A DNA stretch of 64,000 bases from contig JAUKUA010000005.1 of NCBI GenBank assembly GCA_030549175.1, positions 1,798,001 to 1,862,000 on the forward strand. The letters are read 5' to 3'. The stretch comes from Lasiosphaeris hirsuta (Eukaryota > Ascomycota > Sordariomycetes > Sordariales > Lasiosphaeriaceae). Of this stretch, positions 34,761-47,676 are shown piece by piece; the stretch's first letter is position 1, and each line of letters opens with the position of its first letter. A program made the translations under genes and the position numbers. The notes beneath the pieces are model-generated. The model did not search any database. It saw nothing but the letters and a program-made list of their open reading frames with translations, and had not been told where the DNA came from.

Positions 34761-37731
34761 TGGTTGGCGCAATTATCTTGCATTCAAGGCTGTTGGTGGC
34801 GAAGAAGTATATTATTTTATTCGCCCTTCTTTTATTTCTTTACCCCCTATCTTCTAGTGAGGCGGTCGAGATGGTCTTCTTGACGCGCTGAAGTTTTTTT
34901 TTTTTTCCTATCATCGAAGGGGCCATCATCGCTGCTTAGAAGATTTATCACCGGGTTGTATTCCTTCTTCCAGCACCTACTAGGCTGGTAGGCTGGTGAT
35001 ACCAATGGTGCCAGCCGATCTTTCTTTACTGCCGAGCTTCAGCTAGATTCTAGAAGCCTACCGATAACTTCACTCGGCTAATACATGAACTGCCGATACA
35101 CATATTAATCCACGTAGCAAGTCTTCCACGTGAACCTCCCGTAAACTGTGGTGCCTGCGTGGGATCACTAGCCGCTGTACTCTGCAGTCACTGCAATGCT
35201 GCGAATGAAAGGGGCTAGTAGTGTCCTGTAATTCAGCGCAAAGCTGATTCACACGCGGCCCCGAGTTCGGAGCTTCTTGTGCGGAACGGAGGGCTTGATG
35301 TCGTTCTTTCCTCAGGTATCAAGTCTGAGGCACCCGGGGTATGATCGGGAGTACAACCTCTCTCGCCAGGTTCCCTTTTCACTTCTGCATTGTCACGCAC
35401 ACTCCCGCAATACTTTCTGGAAGTTTGTAGCCCACATTCCTCAAGCACAACTCTTGATGAGACACGGTAAATGATGCCGAGCTTACTCTAGAAGGCGCAG
35501 ACAGACAGGTAAAAAGAAAAGAAGATGGCCACAAAAGCAAACATCACAGCCTCTGTCGGCTAATGCAGTGCTAGTTTTACGCCTCCGAAATCCCCCACCC
35601 GGGCTGCCGGAACAAGGGTGGCACATTATTGCCGCCCCTCTACGAAAAAAGAAAACAGAGACCCTCCGTCCGGGTATGTCCTGGGCTTACCGGACAGGAG
35701 ATAGGTCCCTGATTTCCGGGACTGACGACATTGCGAGTTTGGATGATCGCAAAGTTTTACTCTGCACTACACTCTACGGCGCGGGACGCGTGACCACCTC
35801 CCGTGAAGAGTCAGAGTCAAGGGGGTTGGCGCCTGGTGGTGGTGCTGTGGCAAAGGGCTCTCCGCCGCGAGATAGAACTGAACGTGCAGCACTCTTTTCC
35901 TTCTTTTCTTATCCCCCTGAGACATGATAAGAAAGCACCAAGACAGCCCTCGCCACGCATGTTGTTCTTCAGTCTTGACCCCCTTCTTGGCTCACTGAGG
36001 ATACACGGCAGAAAGGTACCTTAGGTACTTCTGCCAAACCCGTGTCCTGCGTGTGCTCGGGGGGACATGCGCCATCAGAGGGTTTACGAAGAGGAAGCCT
36101 CTTTGTCAGCACTCAGAAACGCGTGTCAGCGTCATTAGAACCATGGTACGGCGAGCGCCATACTTTTCACGTTATTATTTCAGGGAGTGTTGTAAAATTC
36201 TGGCGGGGTTTGAAAGCTGAACCGCAAGAAGCGTCTCCAAACCGCACGAAACGCGTCTTGGGCGCGAACCAGAGTGTGGTGGTGCTAGGACACCAAGGCG
36301 CGGAGTAAACGCAATTAAAACACAGGGTCGAGTTTGGGGCGGGCATGCCAGCCGCTGGCGATGCTGGCTGCAATACATCCATCATCTGTGCGTGATCAGC
36401 CAGAGCTCGACCATGGATCCATCCGTGGTGCGCGGATCTGGTGGCAGAGTGGCACATTGCGGTGTCTCAACAAGAAAAAGAAAAGAGCACGCAAAAATGG
36501 AAACGGAATCTTCGGCAACAGTCAGTAGTGGGCTAAAAAATCTAAGTGGTCGGCACCTGGCCAGCACCATGTCGGTTCAAAGTTCAAACGCCACAAAAGA
36601 AAAAAAAAATTGCTTAGGTAACCCGCTGAATTTTTTTTATCCCCCCTCTCCAAGGGCACGCAGGGGCAACATCAAGGAGCAGGTGATGCGAGTGTAAGGT
36701 CTCTTGAAGCCACACAGGGAAGGGTTGTGATGGTGGCTGGCCCACCAACAAGAGAGGGGATCGCAATGGTGAGCGCGAGCAAGGGGGGAATCTCGAGATC
36801 CAGCCTCGTCATTTGTGATAGGGCGATGAGGTTGTATCAAGGGGACTGTGCTTGCAGTTGAGTTGCAGTTCTCTGCCGTGAGCACGGTCTTCCGTAAGGG
36901 CACACAGAACGGACCCACCCCCCGTTGTTCGCCGCCTCAGGCCCCAGGAAACCAGGGTGTCCCTATTTTTTCCCTCTCCTCTCAGTCTCTGGGTTGTTCC
37001 GTGGTTCGCAGCGGGGAGACTGCAATAGTGGGGAGACTTGGAATCCACCCAAAGGAAACAAATCGAAGCCATTCTCCCTCTCCCCCCTCCCTTTGCCGGC
37101 AGGGTCTTGTGTAGCGGCAAAAGCGCGTCAGCTACGAGCTTCAAGGATGATAGAATAGCGGTACTAGGTTGGTCCTTGTTGAGATGCGAGGGGCTCTTCT
37201 CCTAAGGAGAGCTGAAGGGCTTCGAGGATCCTGCAGCGAGTTGCGAAACAGCGAGCTGGCCTTGTTTGGTGTTGTTTGCTTCTCCCGTTCCAGTGCCCGT
37301 GCAAGTGCAAGAACACAGACACGTTCAGAGTTTTCCAGCACACCGCATTTCGTAGCTCACGGGTCCCGCCCGGCGAGGTACCGCGAACCACGGGCATCAA
37401 ACGGGCACAGTGCTGGAGGAGCCCTTAGCATACTTATCCCGTTGCTCCCGGACGTAACACAGAACCTTTTTTTGGTAGCGACAGTAGCGACAGCCCGTAG
37501 CGGGCAGCTTGTGCAACTACGACCCTCCTGGTGCTCTTTTTGCTGCCGTCCACGGACTGCCAGTTGTCAATTTGCCAGCGCAATCCACGAGGTCCCGTGG
37601 TCGAGGGAACCTCGGGTCGAGTGCAAGCCGGTTGGGATGCACGTTCCATTGAATCACGGCCGGTCGCCTGCCGAAATATGGATGGGTTGTGGGGTAATAG
37701 CTGGAGGGCGGGGTTTGGTTTCGACAGGGAC

Positions 37732-37766
37732 GGCCACTTTTAGGGCCACTTTTAGGGCCACTTTAG
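37732..37766. repeat. Three tandem copies of GGCCACTTTTAG
   Basis: Two perfect 12-base copies are followed by an 11-base copy lacking one T. Non-coding context. Confidence 0.85.
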
Positions 37767-39376
37767 GGCCTACACTACTGGCACCTGCCCGAGAAAGGGG
37801 AACGGAGGCCTACGGCTTTTGCAGGTCCTTCCGGGTTCCACTTACAGACGGAACTGACGATGACGAGCGAGCCGCTAGCACCCCAGAGGCGGAAGTTCAC
37901 GCGTTGATCTGTCTGCTGGCTGTGGTGTCCTTGTCCTGGTCTTTGGTTACCGTTTCAGCCCAGCATTCCATCACGCCCACCTTCACCACCTAGCCCTGGA
38001 TTACGTACGTGATGCTACCTGCACACGCAAGCAGAGCTGCTGGTCAGCCTGCAGCTTTAGGCTCGCTCAGCGTATTGGAAGCCTGCCAGCATCGGAACGA
38101 GGCCTAGAAGTCAGAGAGTTCTGCGAGACCGTGGTATTGCGCAGCGCGTACGGCAGCCTCATCGCGCCCATCAACCACGGGCCTGTGACCTCAGGCGTGG
38201 ACCAGCGTGCCTGCTGTCTGGTCATTCAAAAGCCTGACAAGTCCCTGAGGTATGGATTCCTGCGCAAGGCAGGAGAGAGGTGTCCGAGCATCATCGGTGG
38301 AGCTAAGTTGACCAGTCGATGCCTAAACGCCGATGGCGTCGTTGGGGGATGGCAAGTCGCTGCCGGGTTAGGCTTGGTAGGGAGATGGTCTGCTCTAGAC
38401 GAAGCGTCCCTGCTAGATCGCTAACGTTGCCGTTCGGAACCCTCCATTAAGCTAGCTAGGAGCCAGGCCGTGTCGACATGCCCTGTCTACCGATGGTGGT
38501 TGTCCGTGTTCAAGTCTATCAGGTGCTCCTACCCTCTCTCCTGCTCAGCTCGGCACTAGGAACGGGATGAGGCAGACGGGAATCAGCGATGCCCACCCTG
38601 CCCTTTTTCAGTTTGGCTAGTGACTATGCGAAGGGATACTCCTGTGCAAGCCGACCCCATCTTTAGTCGTATGCCCCGCAGACAGTGCTTGACAAACACG
38701 CTCCAGGAACGGAGGCACAGCAGCAGAAGACTGCAGGCGGATGGCGTGGAGCACCACCCGGCTGCACCTTGTGCAACGGCAGCCCGAGCGACGAAGCAGC
38801 GATTCGAGAGCCACTGGAGGCGATGGGCCCGTCTGCGGCCGCACTGCGACCCACCCACCATGCGTATCCGTTCGAGTTCTGTCTTGTTTCCGCGGCCTGG
38901 TTGTCTCACTCGTCCCAAACCAAACCTTGAATGCCCCCAATATCATGACTCTCCTGTCTTCCTCCCCCTTTGGTTTTTGCGGACCGCATCTCGGCCAATT
39001 CTATCCGGTACCGAATGTTGACGTGGAATGGGACCGCTTGACAGATGCGGGCCAATATAACCCTCGCATATCTGGGTCGACTCTTGAGTCTGCCAGAGCT
39101 GCCGAGTGATGGTACTGTCTGCAACCACCCCAAATTGACAGCGGCATGGAACCCTATCGACCATCCGCACATACACACACACCCACGAGAGACCCAAGTC
39201 GGCCCAGTCCTGTCCCGAATCTGTCGTGGTGCAGCCCAGACATGAGTCTCCTGCATTTCGTTGAAATATGAAAGGGTCATTGGAGTGGTCTGCTAACCAG
39301 ACGGTAACCCATATATGCGTGTCATTTACTGTGTTAATGTGGAGTGTAAAGTCCCCCGCGCCCGTTGAGTGTCTGC

Positions 39377-39381
<5 letters not shown>

Positions 39382-39425
<44 letters not shown>
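39382..39425. repeat. TA dinucleotide tract followed by poly-T
   Basis: About 14 TA units (39382-39409) run into about 16 T, ending TTTTTAGGG. A simple-sequence microsatellite. Confidence 0.9.
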
Positions 39426-39651
39426 AGGGTGCTGGCCAACCGACGTCGAAAAGCAACCCTGCAACAAGCCTTGCGGTGGAAACGAGTCCGTTTTCATTTC
39501 GGCAGATCTTGAATGCAACGCGAGGCTGACGACGACAAATCTGATAACTGAGCAGCCAAAAAGATTCGGATGCTGCCGCGTATCAAGACCCATTGACGAA
39601 TCATTGAGCGTTATTTTCTCTTAGGCCGTCCAGCATATACTACAACGAGAC

Positions 39652-39684
39652 GATGCTGAGCTGATGCTGAGCTGATGCTGAGCT
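39652..39684. repeat. Three perfect tandem copies of GATGCTGAGCT
   Basis: Three identical 11-base units head to tail in non-coding sequence. Each unit also holds the palindromic AGCT. Confidence 0.85.
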
Positions 39685-41820
39685 CGCCTCCTTGATCCTT
39701 CAATTCTAAACGACGATGGCGGCAGCTATGTTGATACTTGGCTTCATCAGAGCGTTCCCCCAGCATGCTGCTTCTCTCCTGCAGGCACCGGCCTGTCTGC
39801 ACTCTGCAAGGGTCGTTCCATCGAATATTCTTTGCTTGGAAAACGCTTCGCGCTAAGATACACCGCCTCAGGTGCAGCAGCGAAAATGCCTCAACGGGTT
39901 AGTCTACAGCGACGGCGTGGAGATATGGACTCCGTCCGTAGGATTTGGGATGGAGCAGATGGATGCAGGGGCCGGCTGGCAGAGGCTAACTCCCGCGACC
40001 CAATAAGATCAGTCAATTAGCTTAAGGTGGGGGCATCGCATACATCTGCTGAGCGCCCGAACTCCGAGCTGGCATCGGAATCATGAGCACCCTTTCCTCT
40101 TCAACGCTTCCATTTCAATTCGAAGTAGGTACAAGGAATATACATAACTAAGTATGGAGAATGTGGTATTCCCCGCAAGACTAGGTACCTAGGGGACGTT
40201 ATGTAAGCGCGGTAGAACGTCTAATGGTCGATCGACCGCTAGTGTGCGGCTCATAGGGGAAGGAAGGTAAGCTTACCTTGACCTTTCCAAGCTATCTTAC
40301 AGCATACGGCGATTAGGTGGAAACCGACGGCTTTCCTTCAGGGATGCAGGCAACTCACGGTTCGATGATAAAGGTCGACGCGTCGAGACTCGAGATACTT
40401 TGGCATGCACCCGAGTGTCTGCCCTGTCAACGTGGGATCTGGAAGTTCCATGCGCTTGGTAACACGTCCCGCCTGCACATTCGCCAGCACGAATGATTTG
40501 ACTGGCCTTTAGTTTCTGCTCGTACGCGAGTGGATGCATGGGATCAACTTGCAGCTTGCATCAAACCCCGTCTTCGCATCGCATCCGAATCCCAACAGAT
40601 TCCTTCAGTGAAAGACTATAGACCGCCAGCATACAGATACCGTCGACGGAGCTGATGTTTAAACGTGCTGATTATTGGCGTGTTACATTAGGACACTGGG
40701 CAGCACTCTGGCCCGTGTTGATCGGTAACTCCAGAGTCGATAACCAGAAAGCCACGCTTTATAGAGTAGTCTCCCTTTTTTACTTACACTTGGCTCTTGC
40801 TGGGATTCGATCGCTCACCTCGGGCGACTGATTCTCACCTATCGTTATTATCATGATACTCGTGTTCATTCCGACAGATCAAAGCCGGGCTCGCCGCCCG
40901 TATTTATTCCGCGTTGCCCGAGTTTTGTTGTTGTCGTTGAGGAAACTCTTTTCGCTTAGACGACGGAGTATTAATCCCTCACTCTACCTGGGGTGTAGAT
41001 ACGACCGATAGCGATTTTGGCGACCCGTGGATTGGGATTCCTCCGCCATCCGCCATCCGCCAGGCACCTGGCCCCTCGTCCCGACCTGCTGGGAGTTCCT
41101 TGGAGTCTGGGGTGGGGTGGACTACAACTACTACGTACCTGGTGGACCCTTGTCAACAGGCTCGCAGGGACGTTGCTCCTTCTTCCATTACCTAGCTGTT
41201 CATTGGGGACACCGGATTTCACCCCACCCTCGGACGCATGGCCAATCTTGGGAGTGGGACGTCCCGCCGTTCAATGCCCCTCACGCTCTCGACATCCTTC
41301 ACTTCACCTTCCCAATGCTCGACCGCGCCGAGGACATTGTATAGCTTCACACAAACCACAAGATTGCAGTCTCGTGAAGCGAGGAGAACAAGTCGAAGAG
41401 TGGTGGCCTCTAGCGGTCCCGTTTCCACGTGGAACGAGAACCGTTTGCGCTACTTCGTAACTGGCCAATCAACAAGGCGAAACACGAGACGAACACGCCG
41501 GCCGCTCTTCTCAGCCCAGCCTCCAAGCTACCGATCAAACCCCACCGATATGGCGGGCCTAGGCGAGCTCCGTTTTGGCCGCGTTTTGATCGCCAAAACC
41601 TGCTGCCATAAACATTCGTTACTGGGCCTAGCCGCAAGAAAAGCGGGGCACCTACTTACTGGGGACCCAGAAACTCGCTATTCGCGACAGCCTCTCACTT
41701 GGCTTCCACAGGGTCACCATTGTCAGATGAAAGGCGCAACTCTGACATGCCTCGCTGATCGCCAGAGTCCCTTGTCGTCGCATTCATGACGGGACTGAGC
41801 ACGACATTTCCTCGTCGCCC

Positions 41821-41846
41821 GCTCGCCGGCCGGCAAGCCGGCGAGC
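41821..41846. repeat. GC-rich perfect hairpin, 10-base stem
   Basis: GCTCGCCGGC at 41821-41830 pairs exactly with GCCGGCGAGC at 41837-41846 across a 6-base loop. It is not followed by a T run on either strand in the bacterial manner, and in a fungus its meaning is unclear. Confidence 0.7.
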
Positions 41847-44800
41847 TTGAGCCTTGACGAGGGCCCTGCTCTCGGCCACCGCGCCCCCATTCCGGATCGT
41901 GAGGATGAACAGTCAACGGCATTTTCGTTTTAGCACCCCGAGATGGTTGGTGATCCTCTGAAGCTTTGGTCCCGCTATGATGGCTGAAACTGAGCTCAGA
42001 TCCGCCGTCAGCCTTTTTCATTTCTTCACTTCTCGTGCCGGGTGCCGTTCGCAGGTTATCGCACCTCTCACAGAAGGGAGGGAGGAGAGGAACTAGACGG
42101 ATTCCGTGCCTGCCAACATGGTATACGATCTGACTATTACTGCTACATCGTAGCCGTACCTATGGGTGTGTGGTGTGTGTCATGAACTGCGCGGGACGCA
42201 GGGCCGCTGGGTGTCGGAAACGGGTTCCGCATTAACGACACGGTATGGCGTTGCAACAGATCGCCTTGCAAAGAGGCCACGCTTCATCACTTGGATTTTA
42301 GCCTGCAGCTTCCACAATTTTAAAGCTTTCCCCCACTGCGCGAGAATCCGGAGACTATTCACAGCGTGCAGGTTTAAGGGTCTCGGTGGAATCTTGCGTG
42401 AACTCGAAGCTGTTGCTCTCACACGGTGCCCACGCTGCACTTGCCAAAATTCGCAGCAGCCCAGGACCTAAAGAGCGAGCTTCAAGAAGAATAGATAACT
42501 CTATTTTGACCACCGACTCTGAATGGCTGATGTCGCTGCCTGCATCCAATGGATTAGGTCTCCCGAGCTGGAGTTGGCCAAGTGCACTGTGATGCTCCCA
42601 TACGGGGCTGCCTAGAGTGGGGGTTTGCACCCACCAGCTTCCAAGCCCATTCCCTAACCCCAGCCTCACATCCCACGCTTTGACGCATATCTTCACGCCT
42701 CAGACCTGCCCAATCCAGCAAATCCCAGAACAGGCCTCACGAAGCTGCTACTACACGAGAGTAGGTATGTATCCGTACCGCCACTTGCTCCGTCACGTCG
42801 TCACAGACATTCTGATCGAGCATGAAACGGTGCCGCATGTCTTCAACGCCCCCGCTGGTGTCGACGCGGTACCCCTCAGCCAGCGCTGATCCAAATCTCG
42901 GGATGCAACAGTTGGAAGGAGCGCGCGACTTTAGCCTTCACCCCCTTCCGACTACTTCCCTTTGAGATCCAATGCAGGTCATTCCAAGATCAGGCCCATC
43001 ATTCGGAGAATGACGTGCGGATTTGTACCTTCGGAGGGGCGAGGGACACGTCGAGAGCCGCCATTATTCAGGACTCTGGAGCATATGCTTGAATCTCCGG
43101 GCTGCACGGTATCCAATCCAGACTGCCGAAGGGCAGACCCGGCTTCGCAGCACATGATGTCCGGCTTCGTCAAAGCGGCAAGCAGAATCTCGCCGTCAAG
43201 TTTCCGAACTGTACTACATATGTGACCCGTTAGTCGAAACCGCCGTCGGCAGCGAGCCGCGGGCTATCACAGTTCTCATCGGGACGCTAAAACGGCGTGT
43301 GATATATTATCGTCTATCAGCGCGCCTCTATCACCACCCAACCCGACAGCTCTGCGACATGCGTGTGCCGGCAAGGCAATAGCGACAATGAGAGACCTGC
43401 CGACACTGAACGCAATGCCTACCCCCAAGCGATATCAACAAATGACTGCCAAAAAGCTAAATATATCACCAACCCCAGGTCCACAGCTGTGGCTCTCTAT
43501 GACGTTGGCGCCCCATATAATTGAAATTATCCACACGGCACGCCGTCTGGAAGCACTCTAGAATTCCCAGCAATCTGTCACGGGCGCAGCTTGACAGCTT
43601 TTGCTCCGCTGCTGGCGTTTGCTTCATCTCGGGCACGCTCCTTGACGCACTCTGAAGCATCCGGGTCGTCGTCATCTTCCACCCGCAAGTACTGACGAGA
43701 GGATCAAGAACGCCATGCAAATTACTCCAGGACGGATGTTCTTTCGTTTTTGTGACCACCCACCCACTACGTGCCCTCGATATGAGCCGGGCACTCGATG
43801 GCATCTCTGCATAGAATATTACACCTTGTAGTGTAGCGTTGACATTTTCCGGTCCGCAATCCGGTATTTGCCCGGGAGCTCTCCCGCTCTGCCTCGCTCT
43901 GCTTCGAAGTTAACATCCCACGGCCCCAGCTCTGGCAATACCTGGTTATAGCCCGCGCTGCCAGAGCCTGTTTCTTGGAATCAATTGCCAATAATCCCCT
44001 GAGCCGTGCCGTCCTGAGCCCGTGCCTCTAAGGGCTACCCCGGTGTCGAGAGGTCTCAGGCCTGTACGCTGCCGTCGCGGGCGGGACGCAGCAGGTGAAC
44101 AGGAGAGTCAAACATGGAGTCTGGCGCCGCGGGTCTGGCATCGCCGCTGCTGCGGCTGCACCTGCACGAGCAGGGCAGACCCGTTTCAAGGGACGGTCGT
44201 CCAATGATATTGTTGCTGCTACCGTTAGCTACCTACCGTTAGCCGATGCTCAGTCAGCTAGCGGGGTGCAGGTATCCTAATCTCATGCAACGAAGCACTT
44301 AGGCGTGCACGAAGAACACACCCCCCAAGGGTTAATCCGGGCCCTCGCTCCCAAAAAATAAAAAAATAAAAATTCCTTGACCCGGCCCCCTGCACACGGA
44401 AGACAAGCCAGGTCGAAGAATCGACGGGCTACCCTGGCTCATCATCCTGGCTCCTCTTGGCCCCCCATCCTGGGTCCGCATCCTCATCCTGGCAACTGGC
44501 ACCACACTAGCGCAGGCCGTTGGGGCCCTGGCTCTCATGAACACTGGCGTTGTTTTCTGTCCCTGCAGTGTGCGCTGCTCCTCTCGACTTCTCGCCCTGG
44601 GGCCCGGGTGCATACTGCGCATTGCGAGAAGGCGCAAGGGTCCGAAATCACGCTGGTCCATAATATATGGACCCCAGGACCCGTTTCCTTTCCCCCACAG
44701 TTCACAGTTGTGAGGTTTCCTAGAGAATCAAATCAGTCTGTCAATCATTTGATCGTCTCGAGTCGCATTGCATTGTTTTGCAATTCGGCGACGCGCAACT

Positions 44801-45090
44801 AACATCCCGTCACGTTCTGCCGCATGCCGCACGCCGCCAGTATCTGTACGAGAGGTTCACTTGTCAGCTTGTCAGCAGCAGATTTTTGAACGGCACCCAA
44901 TACGGCACGCCCATTCTTAACGTGACTCTCTGGATTCTGGCCCCATCACCCACCAATCCTTCCCACGGTTCGCGAGAAGGAAAAAAACGCGGACAAGACC
45001 CACCAACCACACCCACCTTGTTCTGTGCATTGTGTATGAGAGAGGAGACGAGAGATTAGGAGGTGGGGGAAAACGCAGGCTGCCGTCACC

Positions 45091-47676
45091 ATGAATATGT
45101 GGGCGGTTTCCGACTTGCCCGTCTACTCGACCGACCGGGCCGTGAGACGGAAGGAACAGAAAAGGTCCAAGTATTCGCTCGTCCGCAACAGGTCAAATCA
45201 GTCTGCTACTGTGGCGCTGCTGTCTACCGCCTCGGAAACCCTGCAACACGACTCAGACAGCATCAGAGGGCTTCTCGGGCCTGCGATCGATGGCCCGCCA
45301 TCGCCAGAAAGCATACGGGCCTTAAGCAACCAGATGAAGCGGTCCTCGGCCAAGGACAAGCACCAAAGCCACCAAACCACGTCGTCCGGCTCGTCGTCGC
45401 TGCGATCCTTGGCCTCGGCAGATCGGCCATCGTGGGAGAACGCGCTGGAAGGCCTGAGTCTCTCTCGGAAATCCTCGGGAAGATCGACGGCCAGCAGCAT
45501 GCCGTCGCGGGACCGTCCCGAGAGTGTGCAGATTTTCGGCAAGAATCTATTCAGTCGTCGAGGAAAGCTCAGGCGCGACAGCAATGCCGCCCAGACCTCG
45601 CCGCCCGAGGCCTCGCTGTACGCGCCCGAGGGAAATGTCGCGATGCCACCCCAGGCCCCGACATCGGCGCCGATGAGGGACTCGGTCGTCCCAACGCTCT
45701 TTGGACGCCGTCGGACAGCCAAGTTGGAAAACGTGGATGAATCTATCTCGCCGCGCAAGTTCCAAATCTCCGGCCCGTACAACTTCCAGCATGTCTCGCA
45801 CAAGCAGAGGGATAACCTTCCCGACTTGCAACGGTCCGACCGCGTGGCTCTGACGTCCGAGTTCTCCCAGGTTCGGTCTTCCCAGGTACCTGCACCAGGA
45901 ACACTGAACGGCATCAGGGCGGATGATCTTCACTTTGCCGACTTCTCGTCCGACTTCCTCCCCTTGCAAGAGGAGAGGGAACTGGACATGACTGTTGAGC
46001 CGCACACGAGGATTTCTGTCAGCCGGCCGCCGCCCATGATGCCAAAGCAGTTCTCACCGCCTCGGCGACTCATCAAACATACCCGATCCCAGGAGCAGTT
46101 GAGAGCGCCGCCCCCACGCCCGCCAAGGTCTCCCATTGATCCATCAATGCTTCCTTGCCCCCCAATCCCGCCGCCCCGGGTCTCAAGCCGCATGTCCACT
46201 CGCCAGGACGGTTTCGACTCATTCGGAAGTACAGCCTTCGACAGACCGCAAACGAGCAGCGGATTCCGCCATCCTCAGCCCTTTCCCATGTCCCCCGAGA
46301 CCACCAGCCCCCCTTCCACGTCTCACGGCTATTTCCCAGGCCCAGACATGGGCACCATCCCAGAGCACTCCCACTCACGCTCCGTCGGATCTGTAGGATC
46401 TATTGGCGATGACAACTGGCCTCTTCCTACCCCCGAGAGCCTTATGCTCGATGCTCCGCTGCCAAATGTGCCCGAGGAGGAGGAAAGCACTGCTTTCTTC
46501 AGACCATCACGGGCTAGTATAGCGAGCAACTCATCTCTGCGCGGGAGCCAATCAGTGCCAATGCTGAGACCGACCTCCATGCGGCTGGACGATGGGTCCC
46601 GCCGCCCAGTCAGCAACGCATCCGACACTCTCGGCCGGCTCGATTTGCTCGCTGCCCAGCGGGCTCTCAAGTCCGCTCTGTTTGAGGGTACTGTGGCCGA
46701 GTCCTTACCCAGGGAGAGCTGGGAGGACGATATCGATTATTGCTATGAGCATGCCGTCGAGGCCCACTGCGATTATGAATGGGACCGGCCATCGATGGAC
46801 ATCGGTCGGGACGAAGAGAGCGATACACCCGTGGACGATCGCTTCCGAAACACCGAGTCGTGCGAGGTTTCGCCCAGCATGCTTTCACCCGGGCAGTTTG
46901 ACGTTCCTGCTCTGAGTCCTGTTAGCCAGCTTTCTGTATCTGGCCATGAAGCTATCACACCAATATTGACTATTCCAAAATCATCCAACTTCTCGCTGCC
47001 ACGAGCTGATACACCACCCTCTTTGCATCTACTTCACGTACGAAAACCTTCTGATGCTTCCAGCTTCAAGGAATCCCACGGCTTCACCCTTTCGCCATCA
47101 CTTCTGATCCCCAATGATTACCAGCTGCAAATGCTTGCAGCAGAGGCAGACGCCCGAGACTTCACCTATCATTCATTTGACGAGCCCGGCTTGACTCTAG
47201 ACACCACCACACTCCAAGAACAGTATCGAACCAGTGCCTCGACAACGGGCACCATGGAGAGCACTGACTCTGGGTTTGAGAAGCATGTCTCAGTAACATC
47301 CTCCTCAACTGATTTCACCCGGCTATCGATGAGCACAAGCTCTCTCGATTTGGAGACTTTCGCGCCGAAACCAGAGCCTCTCCACCAATTCCCTGCTCTC
47401 GAGCCGACCCGCTCCAGGATCGAGAGCAAGAACACTATGCCCACCCTCCCCGAATCAGAGGAGGTGGTTTCCGGGTCAGTTATGTACCGACAGGACTTCA
47501 AGAGCCGGAGTAGCGAGTCTAATCTTGTGAAACTGGCACTCGAGGAGCCCAGCAAGCGAAAGGAGTCGATCCTTGCTCGGAGACAGCGAGCCAGAACGAC
47601 TAGCTTGAGCACACCGCCTCCTCCAGGCCAGTATGCCCTCTTCCCGTCGAGGAACGTCAGCGGCGGACGGTTTTGA
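45091..47676 (+). CDS. Large disordered protein of unknown function
   Basis: Single exon of 861 residues. I do not recognise the family. The start is well placed (CACCATGA context) and the frame is open throughout, with fungal codon bias. The N-terminus reads MNMWAVSDLPVYSTDRAVRR, then KRSKYSLVRNRSNQSAT. A basic segment IFGKNLFSRRGKLRRDS lies near residues 149-165 and a polyproline-containing part near 312-360. Acidic stretches such as EDDIDYCYEHAVEAHCDYEW lie near 546-566. The C-terminus is basic, KRKESILARRQRARTTSL, ending SGGRF. No membrane helix or enzyme motif was seen. The many Ser-Pro and Thr-Pro sites would suit a phosphoregulated scaffold or signalling adaptor, but that is only inference. 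Long non-coding tracts lie on both sides. Confidence 0.8.
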   Translation: MNMWAVSDLPVYSTDRAVRRKEQKRSKYSLVRNRSNQSATVALLSTASETLQHDSDSIRGLLGPAIDGPPSPESIRALSNQMKRSSAKDKHQSHQTTSSGSSSLRSLASADRPSWENALEGLSLSRKSSGRSTASSMPSRDRPESVQIFGKNLFSRRGKLRRDSNAAQTSPPEASLYAPEGNVAMPPQAPTSAPMRDSVVPTLFGRRRTAKLENVDESISPRKFQISGPYNFQHVSHKQRDNLPDLQRSDRVALTSEFSQVRSSQVPAPGTLNGIRADDLHFADFSSDFLPLQEERELDMTVEPHTRISVSRPPPMMPKQFSPPRRLIKHTRSQEQLRAPPPRPPRSPIDPSMLPCPPIPPPRVSSRMSTRQDGFDSFGSTAFDRPQTSSGFRHPQPFPMSPETTSPPSTSHGYFPGPDMGTIPEHSHSRSVGSVGSIGDDNWPLPTPESLMLDAPLPNVPEEEESTAFFRPSRASIASNSSLRGSQSVPMLRPTSMRLDDGSRRPVSNASDTLGRLDLLAAQRALKSALFEGTVAESLPRESWEDDIDYCYEHAVEAHCDYEWDRPSMDIGRDEESDTPVDDRFRNTESCEVSPSMLSPGQFDVPALSPVSQLSVSGHEAITPILTIPKSSNFSLPRADTPPSLHLLHVRKPSDASSFKESHGFTLSPSLLIPNDYQLQMLAAEADARDFTYHSFDEPGLTLDTTTLQEQYRTSASTTGTMESTDSGFEKHVSVTSSSTDFTRLSMSTSSLDLETFAPKPEPLHQFPALEPTRSRIESKNTMPTLPESEEVVSGSVMYRQDFKSRSSESNLVKLALEEPSKRKESILARRQRARTTSLSTPPPPGQYALFPSRNVSGGRF

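Larger units (their letters stand above)
34761..45090. other. 10.3-kb region without supportable genes
   Basis: The largest gap in the window. Open frames reach 274 codons (37169-37993, plus) and 183 codons (41238-41789, plus), but they have many overlapping rivals in other frames, arginine/serine-rich composition and no family resemblance, so I do not call them genes. I saw no transposase, reverse transcriptase, tRNA or 5S RNA. Base composition is not AT rich, so it does not look like RIP-mutated repeat. It contains small tandem repeats, a TA tract and a hairpin, listed separately. Confidence 0.5.

Noticed and set aside
37169..37993. 274-codon open frame on the plus strand
   Set aside because: Overlaps several other long frames, has no domain, and its arginine/serine-rich composition is what GC-balanced non-coding DNA gives. 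No splice context improves it.
40790..40835. GGGATTCGATC element, possible tRNA
   Set aside because: The flanking bases do not form a five-base T stem, and no cloverleaf can be drawn.
41238..41789. 183-codon open frame on the plus strand
   Set aside because: Competing frames on both strands and no recognisable motif.
34761..45090. RIP-mutated transposon relic
   Set aside because: The region is not AT or TpA rich, and no transposase or reverse transcriptase fragments were recognised.
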